From Cryptomeria japonica (Eukaryota > Streptophyta > Pinopsida > Cupressales > Cupressaceae), in NCBI RefSeq assembly GCF_030272615.1, contig NC_081413.1, positions 719,959,867 to 720,023,866 on the forward strand: DNA of 64,000 nt. The letters run 5' to 3'. The notes beneath the pieces were generated by a model. It saw nothing but the letters and a program-made list of their open reading frames with translations, did no database searches and had not been told where the DNA came from. A program made the position numbers and the translations under genes. Below, piece by piece: positions 56,584 to 64,000 of this stretch. The first letter of the stretch is position 1, and the number at the start of each line of letters is the position of its first letter.

Positions 56584-59500
56584 TGTTGGGACTCATAAAA
56601 ATTTGTGTATTTTGAGAGGCCCATTTCAAAATTTTGCATTTGCACTTTCAAATGACCACTTAGTGAATCAACTTGAGAGGCCTATTTTGGGGCATGTAAA
56701 ATGGAGCCAGCTGATTATCAAGGGGTAAGGCTTGGGAAATGTGTCCTACACCTTTCATTTAGCCTATACAGTGTTCTACAACTTTCACATTTCAGTTTAG
56801 ATCAATTTATCAAGTACCCATTTCAAGGGGTGGACTGAAAGTTGTTCTATGCACATATTCAAATTTTACCAAGTGGCCTACTTTGAGGCCTTGTATTTCA
56901 TGACCAGTTGATCATCATGTTAAAATAAATATACCCTTGAATTTTATGCATATAAGTGAGTCCACATGTCAAGTTTCAAGTCTCTATCTATCCATTTGCT
57001 CAGTTTGGCAAGCTCAATCCATTTGCATATTGTATTGTTTGCATAAGTCCTTGCTTCAACAGCTAATCAGAGCACTACTTTGCACATGTGTAATAAATGT
57101 CTCGATGAGTGTCATATCAAAATATTTATTCTGGACTATTGCTAGTATGAAAGACAAGCTATGTCTCCAGTTTGAAGCTCCTGCCAATCTATTTGATCAG
57201 TTTTCCAAGATGGTTTCTTGAGCCATTTTATTTAGTGTTCTGCACTTTCGTAGTTGCATCTGTTAAAGTTGCCATTTTCATGAGCTTGCCATTTGCACCC
57301 TATCAGCTTCCTGGTCAAACTAAGCATTTCGTGGTCTTTCTTGTACTTCAAAGTATCTATGCCCCAGATTTGGGGATCCACAGAGACCATTTGATATTTT
57401 TAATGTGTGCACTTTGTGGTTCCTGCACATTGATTTAATCAGGTTCAATTGCTGACAGAGCCAAATGGTCATCTTTGACCATTAATATCTCATCGCCCAG
57501 GATTTGTCTTGAGAAATGGTTTGGCAGAGTGAATGCCCATATATCAAATAGTACACCTATCAGTTTGTGAAGTCCAGGAAGGTGTTCTGACCAGTTTTAA
57601 AATTGCATCTTTGGGTTTAAATGCGAAAATGTGGCACAGTTGCCAGTGAGTTGCAAAATTCAGTTTATTGATCGGATAGTGGTGCAAATCAATTCCAGAG
57701 GCATGTTCAAGATGCCTGGTAGTTTTTCAAGGGTCAGTGGAATGAAAATGAGAATTGTTTTAGCTGGACCCACTTTGGGGCCCGACTTGGCTTGTAGCTT
57801 CATGTATCTTTTCAGGCAAAGTTTAAATTTTTTTTTTAGATCATGTGTTTATGATTTAAGAGATATAGAAGAAGCTAGTGAAAATTATAAGAGCACTATG
57901 GACATTAATGGTACATTGAAGCAGATGTCTAGCTATTTGATAGCTGAAAGGGCGTAAAACCAAAGTATTCAAAATTTGGTAGCATCCTCCCCTGCTGGGC
58001 ATGTGAAGTTTTGGAGAGGCCCATTATATTACAACAAATGCAGTTGATGATTTCTTCTTGGGCATCAATTGGGGTTTTAAAGGGATATTAAAAACCTTCA
58101 AGTAAATGTAATTGGCATAAAAACAATCTCTCCCTTCCTTGCGTGGCTTTGAAAAGATAACATAAAAAACCTCTGGCAAATGCAAATGAAATTGGCACAT
58201 GAGGCAATTGGCTGGAAAGGCAATAAAAACTTTCAATAAATTAAAATTGGCAAGTTTAATGCCAAATCCTCCTTCAGCGACAGAGAAGAGACATTTAAAA
58301 AAAGCAAATGCAATTGGTATACAGCCTTCCTCCCTTGTTGTGCGTATGAGGTGGGTGGAATGGGTATAGCTCATTAAAGTTTTTTAGTAATTAGCAGGTG
58401 TATTTCCAAATCCCCAGCTAGAAATTCAACGCCATAATAACTTCAGACATATGCAATTAGTAGGTGTGGAGCCTCCCTCACATGCCTTTTCCTATGCCCC
58501 TGCGTGGAGGTTAAGGAGGGTTAAATTGAAGTCTTTAGCAAATGCATTGGTTGGTGTAAGGCTAAAACCATGCCTTTTGCTAGCAATCTTCCCTGATGTG
58601 ACTATGGTGTGATGGGTGGAAAAGGTTGAGGAAACTTTCAGCAAATGAAGGTGTGTGGTATGGAGTGGTGAATAGACAATGTTAAACCTCCAAACAAATG
58701 TAAATCCTCCCTGGCATGGTGTGGAATGGCATGATGTAAATCCAAACTCCATCAACTCTTGCCAGTATCCTCTGTGCATGGTGTATGGAGAAGAGACATT
58801 AAAATTTTCAAGCAAATGCAAGTGCCAGGCAAAACCATTTATCTCACATTGGTGGTGGGGAGGAGTGTTTTAGTATTTAAATGTAAAGCCGCACACATTC
58901 ATAGTGTCAAATCTTAAAGGCTTTTGACAAGGAGCTAGCTCAACAACCCGGTGGACCCCATGCATGCACATGCATCCCGAGATAACCAAATTTTGCAGTG
59001 GAAAGGCAAAATAACCAATGAGCAAGTCAGGTAGATCAACGGTGATCATAGATGATCCAACAGTGGTTGCTAGGTCACGATGGGAAGCTACTCGTTAGAG
59101 TATCCATCACAACTAGGCAACAAGGTAGGCCCAGGTCTAGTAGAAAGTCTGGCCTAAAGTGATGTGGTAGTTAAGGTGGTGCCCAGTTGGATCCAAAGGT
59201 GAACCAAAGGCTGACACATGGTGGGCCTGACAGAGGGGGTGAGCAAGAAAGACCAATTCGAGACCTCGTGACTTAAACCCTATCTTCAGCTTGCTAGCAT
59301 AAAATGCTATCACCCAAAAGACTAGAGACCTCACGAGCGAGCAGATTTGCAGATGATCCAATGGTGGTCGCTAGGTCACGATGAGAAACTGCTATTTGGC
59401 ATATCCCTCGCGACCTCGCGACAAAGAAGAGCTCCATTCTGATAGTGAGTCTAGGTCGTGCTAAGGTGGCAGGACAGGGACCTCGGAGCCAATCACAAGG

Positions 59501-60755
59501 TGCCACATGGTGGAACGCAGATGGAAAATGGAGTAAAAATTAAAATTAATCATATAGTTCAAACTATAGTGGAAATTCAAAAAATTTAAATAATGGATCT
59601 GCATGAATGATTAATTCGAAATTGAGGGCCAAATATGCAAGTATTATATACCTTTGGAAATCTCTTGGAATGAACGAGGAATTGATTTCTGCAGTCAGTT
59701 TCAACACATGTCAAATATCTCAAGAGCAGTTTCCTCGGTATTTCAGAAGAATTTATGTTTCAGTCTGAAAGATTGGATTTTCTACAGGCCAAGTTGTGTG
59801 AAACAGTTAATGTTGAAAGATATGGTAGTTGCCATTGTCAAAGAATGAAATCTGATTTTGTCCTCCCTTCCTTCTTATTCAGGAGTCTTCTCATTTTCTA
59901 GGGGTTCCAGATTTTTGGTGAGCGAGGCTCCTTAATCTTGGTTTTTCCAATTCTGAATTTTTTCCAAATTTGTAATACAATGTCCCTTTTCAAGTAATAG
60001 AGTATCTTCTTGTTGTAGATGTTTTCTGTTACAAGTCACATATATGTAATACATATATACAATTTATTGGATTATCTCTAAGCCTTCTCTTATTTTCAAT
60101 GAATCCATTCTTCAAAAAGATTTTGGGTTTGTCCTCTCAAAGTGAGAGTGTAATGAGTGTTCCTAGGTACTCTTCAAGGAAGAATTAAGACTCTATGAAT
60201 AATCATTTTGGATTCAGGATAATGTCTGGATATGTATGATCCTCTGTTTGAGTTTAGAATGTATTAATGTCAGGCATTAATACAAGGATATCTTTCTCAA
60301 TAAATTGGATTTGCAATAGAGGTTTTCATTTGCAGATTGATGTATGACTCCACGCCCTTGGATAAGGCACTGATCTTGCAGATTGTGGGAATCCTCAAAG
60401 ATTTTAAAATCAAATATCCATTTACTTTTCATGTTTGTATTTTTAGTTTGTTCCACCTATCCCATTCTCCAATCTAGTTGAGATGTCAATGTAGATCTAG
60501 CCCATCTGCAGTAACCTCCTTGTTGTTGAGCCTTTTGAGATCCATCTGCTTTTGTTGATGCCATATGTCTATAACTGGTTCTATTTTATGCATCAAAAGG
60601 GTGTCCCCCCTAGGTCTAGCAGAACCTGAAGTGTAGGAGGATCATTAGGATCCTATGTTATCTTTTCCAAGCCCGGAAGCTTTTCATTGATTGAGATTGG
60701 CTATTTCATAGATAGATTGCAGGTGAACTTGGGTTTCTCATTTTTTAGAACAACA
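56584..60755. mobile_element. 4,172-bp solo-LTR-like insertion
   Basis: Starts TGTTGGGACTC, ends AGAACAACA (TGTTG/CAACA termini), with TSD CAATG at 56579-56583 and 60756-60760. I find no internal direct-repeat pair, primer site or polypurine tract, and no known protein domain; the longest plus-strand ORF, 57631-57957 (108 residues), is unrecognised. A degenerate tandem array occupies about 58021-58880. The simplest reading is a solo LTR of a family with very long LTRs; a non-autonomous element without coding capacity is the alternative. Confidence 0.75.
58021..58880. repeat. Degenerate tandem array, about 70-115-bp units
   Basis: About nine or ten strongly diverged units share 'ttaaaa-ttt-caagcaaatgcaa-ttgg' followed by CCTCCCT and TGGTGTG-like text. 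Visible at 58075, 58145, 58210, 58290, 58500, 58625, 58680 and 58800. Confidence 0.55.
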
Positions 60756-60760
60756 CAATG

Positions 60761-61258
60761 GTTGAATCCTTGACTTGAATGCAACACCTAGCCTTGAAGG
60801 GAGACTTGAGAATGCTCAATGCTTGAAAGGGATGCTTGAATGCTTGAATGCTCTTGAATGCTTGATCACAAATTTTCACCTTACTTAACTTCCACCTGAC
60901 CAACTTACCCAAATGAAAGGGAAAATGCAACTTAAATACATGTCAATTAAAGGTTAATGAAACTGATTTTCGTCACAGGCTGACATCGAGGAAGTTTTCC
61001 CGCTCATTGTACAGCCTCTAATACATGCTTAGGAAGGGTCCTACCCCAAAATAGGGTAGGGATAGGGGCACCATGCCCCTATCATGCCCCTTTCTCTAGG
61101 GCAGAGTGTAGACAGGGTGGTGCAGAGGCCAAGGAAGAAGTTGATTCTGAGGGTTGAGCAGTCTCCGATGTCTGATCAAGATAGGGGATTTGATCCCGCA
61201 TGCGTGAGGATCCTAATACGGTCTAAAATTGCTAGGGTCACAATTTTATAACACTACA
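60761..61258 (-). repeat. 5' LTR of TR-GAG2, outer part
   Basis: Resumes after the insertion and ends AACACTACA at 61258, matching the inner end of the other LTR at 50519. Flank TTTTA follows. Confidence 0.87.
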
Positions 61259-61263
61259 TTTTA

Positions 61264-62122
61264 CTATTTTTAGCAAACACTAGCCCTTCTTTTTGTCAAT
61301 CATAATAAATGATCTCGCAATGCTTTTCTCTACATCAACTAGTCGATCAACTATCCTGCTTTGATCATGATGTCAAAGAATCAAATCTTTGTCCTTTGAA
61401 CAGCTTTGACCCGCAATCCTCTACAACTCAGCTGTGATTTCCACAATCAACATTTAATGAAAACTTAGTCAACATTTAATGCAGACTTAGTCGGCAACTA
61501 CCTCCCCGATGCACTCTTCACCAACCACTGTATGTTAGCCACCTGGATCCAGCTACATGTCATCTTCGTCGGCATCCACCTCAATTCACTATGTCAATTT
61601 AGGCTTAGGTACCAACCAAACACACAACCGGTGTTCACCTTATACTATCGATTCATCTTACCCTACCAGTTATACAATAATCGGTTAACCTTCAAGACAT
61701 GCTCTTCTTTGTTCGGCCGGTTAGGACACAATACCTTTTCACTGCATATGACTCGATGCCATACTCTATGTTCTGCTTGTCCCTTGCTTGCTTACAAGTG
61801 GACATGTTTACCAATTGATACAACACCTACCTGCATACCAAATTGGTACTCATTCTTATGTATAGAGTACATATCATTCAATTAAAAACGTGCTCTCTGG
61901 TTCACCAAACTTGATGTGTTTTCAATCACAAACTCATGCCAATGCTATGAACATATATTCTGAACCGCAACACCTGAATCTTCTCCAATCATCTGTACCA
62001 GTGGCTTGATCACCTCTGTGTTCCTATTTACCGATTGATAGTAACTTAGCAGTTATGCCAATCAAAAACTTATTTGACAAGCATGTTTACCAATTGACAT
62101 CAATGACAATACAATGCCAACA
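61264..62122 (-). repeat. Copia-like solo LTR, second part
   Basis: Completes the LTR begun at 41046, ending GCCAACA at 62122 (minus-strand start TGTTGGCATTG). Total about 1,820 bp. The flanks CAGTG (41041-41045) and CCATC (62123-62127) do not form a clear TSD. Confidence 0.65.
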
Positions 62123-62380
62123 CCATCTGTTCGGACCAGGTTGCCCCCAACTTGGTTCCCCAAAATTTTCACGCGTCGAAAAGGGTTTTTTTGTCTCTCC
62201 AAATAAAGCTTAATTCTAGAAGTATAGTTGCACACCTACTTCCTACACACAAAAATAAGGAGAAAGGGGTTGGGAATAGGGGTTTGTCTGAGTCAAACCC
62301 TAGTTTGGAATCAATCTTGAAAGAAAAACTGTAAATACTTGAAACAAATTCTGGAAAAGTATACCTTCAGATCTGCAATA

Positions 62381-62414
<34 letters not shown>

Positions 62415-62969
62415 TTTTGTCTTCTTATAAGTAATCACATTTGTTGTATGAAATGGTATGAACATGGCAAAACCCTAATAGACACACATGCTTGCAAATG
62501 AATGATGTAATGTTGCTCCAATGGATAGATGAAGAATATGTAGTCTTTAGGAATGCTTGATGATGAATGCTTGAATGTAGTCTCTTTTCCTTCTCCACTT
62601 TGTCATGCTATCTCTTATGATTAATGGATTGCAAATGAGAGGGGAAAATATCCTTATATACTTTCTTGTCATCAATTGTTTAATTTTTGACATAGGATGC
62701 CATGGGGAAGTAATTTACTTCTCATATTTGAGATAGGGCCTAGGGGCCAGAATAGGTCCTAGTTAGGGAGTACCAGGGTGTGGCACCCTAGTCCTGCCCT
62801 AATTTAGGCCAAGGTCAAGGGGCTATGCAAGTTGTAAGATAAAAAAAATGAAGTTTGGTTGCATAGCGGAGGCATAAACGGGTCCCGAGAAAGTATGGGG
62901 ATGAGATCGACAAGCTAAGGGCCTTAAATACAGCCAAAATTGCAAGGTGTAAAATTTTAGGACGCTTCA
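62123..62969 (-). repeat. 3' LTR of TR-GAG3, inner part
   Basis: Resumes within the GGACC hairpin region and ends GACGCTTCA at 62969, like GACGCTACA in TR-GAG1. With 40708-41045 it totals about 1,185 bp. Minus-strand TATATAAGG at 62652-62660. Contains a GAT microsatellite. Confidence 0.75.
62381..62414. repeat. (GAT)n microsatellite
   Basis: Eleven uninterrupted GAT units inside the TR-GAG3 LTR. Confidence 0.95.
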
Positions 62970-64000
62970 TTTAGCCCCCACTTTAGTGGGAGCATGAGCT
63001 TACACAAATACTCACGGTAAAGTAGAAGAAAGAGACATGAAGAAGATGAGGAATGTGGAGAAAGATCACAAGGAGTATAAGATATCTCTAATTTTGAGGA
63101 ACCAAGCCCCCAATCTTAGGATCTTAACCCACTCAAAAAAATGCAAGGGCACATAAAAAGACACACAACAAAAGCTAAGAGTAACAAACAAGACCTCAAG
63201 TCAACTAGCCAAAGAGACCTCGATATAAAAATGTCTCAACAAGTAATATCATTCTTGAAAAATACCATCTCATGAACACAAGCGGTCACATAAAAGAGAA
63301 AAGAAAGCATCATCTATGATTTATCAATAAAAAACTATGAGTTCATGAGAAAAAGAAGAGAGATCATGAATACACACTAGATGTATTTATCCAGGTGATC
63401 CATGAGAATAATGATGAGAGAGAGCATGGACTACTCACCCCTAGATGTTTTTATCTAGGTGATCCATGGTGATAAAGGACATGGACAACTCACCCCTAGA
63501 TTTTTTTATCTAGTTGATCCATGTGAGGAGGAGAGTAAGAATAGTCTATTTGTTTTTAGCTAGTTCCATTCATCCTCGTGTGTGTTTGCAAGTGATGTCT
63601 AGTTTCAAGTGTATAGCACCCCATGTAAGACTTTGTCTTTTTTTTAGTGTGCTTCAGCCTATTTAAGACATGTAATGTAAATCCAAATGCCAAGTGGTGA
63701 ATCAAATGTTGTGTCTTGTTTCGAGTGTGAAGCATCTCACTCTAAGAGTTTTTACTCTAGTTCTGAGAATGAACATCTCGTTTAAGACAGATACATGCCT
63801 GGTTTTGAGGCCATCCCATGTAAGAGTCTTTGCTCTAGTTTCAGTGATGTGTAACCCTGTCTAAGACATGCTGCATCTATTTTTGGGTGGGAAGCATCTC
63901 GCTCTAAGATTTTTTACTCTGGTTTCGAGAATGAACACCCCATTTAAGACATGCAAAAATGATATGCAAAAGTATAGTACAATATGATAAAAAGGGAGCG
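62970..64000 (-). mobile_element. TR-GAG3: polypurine tract and 3'UTR, runs off the window
   Basis: AAAGTGGGGGCTAAA (minus) at 62970-62984, then non-coding sequence. Two tandem arrays: about 63376-63525 (three units of about 60 bp around CCTAGATGTTTTTATCTAGG) and about 63590-63960 (diverged units with AGCATCTC and TTTAAGACATG). The Gag ORF, if present, lies beyond 64000. The TTAAAGCGATC hairpin of the other two elements was not found here. Confidence 0.7.

Larger units (their letters stand above)
42009..61258 (-). mobile_element. TR-GAG2: pol-less Gypsy-derived element (composite span)
   Basis: Left LTR 42009-42516 plus 49814-50519, polypurine tract 50520-50534, 3'UTR, ORF 51265-54757, leader 54758-55853, primer site 55854-55871, right LTR 55875-56583 plus 60761-61258. 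The parts 42517-49813 (Copia) and 56584-60755 (long solo LTR), with their TSD copies, are later insertions. Flanks GTTTA (42004-42008) and TTTTA (61259-61263) are a TSD with one change. Same domain layout as TR-GAG1 but older, with several frameshifts. Confidence 0.88.

Noticed and set aside
56584..60755. Host gene exon region
   Set aside because: No splice-bounded open frames or known domains; TSD and TG...CA ends show an insertion.
62381..62414. Asp- or Met-repeat coding sequence
   Set aside because: It is a plain GAT microsatellite in an LTR with no surrounding frame.

Overview
The window is nuclear DNA of a seed plant with a very large, retrotransposon-packed genome. A gymnosperm such as a conifer is my best guess, inferred from AT-rich sequence, deeply nested old LTR retrotransposons, very long LTRs and no recognisable host gene; the species cannot be fixed from sequence alone. 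I see no rRNA, tRNA, CRISPR array or intact host gene. Nearly everything outside 36622-40707 belongs to LTR elements, and most nesting steps can be closed with 5-bp target-site duplications (TSDs).

Left block (1-33046). The oldest layer is the 3' end of a plus-strand Copia-like element (1-438) and its LTR (439-1388, probably resuming near 33047). Into that LTR went element S (minus strand, 1389-33046 overall). S carries LTRs, a Copia-type primer site, the C-terminal half of a Gag with four good and one degraded zinc knuckle, no pol, and a ~1,155-codon extra ORF (2767-6232) of unknown function. A plus-strand chromovirus (6235-21677, TSD CATGA) sits 2 bp upstream of the start codon of that ORF. 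Its 3' LTR is split by TR-GAG1, a pol-less Gag/protease-like element (12876-20739, minus, TSD GTTTG). A second, minus-strand chromovirus of the same family (23611-32765, TSD AGGGG) lies in the 5' LTR of S and itself carries a 1,286-bp solo LTR (28942-30227, TSD CCATG) in gag.

Middle (33047-40707). A gag scrap, a ~46-bp tandem repeat and the 3' LTR of a plus-strand Gypsy element (from 34312) are followed by an unexplained coding-like fragment (36361-36621) and about 4 kb of AT-rich DNA with no recognisable feature except short ORFs and one strong hairpin.

Right block (40708-64000). A third TR-GAG-type LTR (40708-41045 and 62123-62969; the element continues off the right edge) is split by a Copia-like solo LTR (41046-42008 and 61264-62122). 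That is split by TR-GAG2 (42009-61258, minus), which is split by a complete but decayed Copia element (42517-49813, minus) and by a 4,172-bp solo-LTR-like insertion (56584-60755, TSD CAATG).

Functionally, the autonomous families present (chromovirus, Copia) are decayed. The more unusual material is pol-less: TR-GAG1 is the least decayed ORF in the window (one reading frame, three premature stops) and, with TR-GAG2, shares structured leader and 3'UTR hairpins and a protease-like domain whose catalytic triplet is changed in the same way in both. Element S pairs a zinc-knuckle Gag with a large unknown ORF. These parasites-of-parasites are the best candidates for something undescribed.
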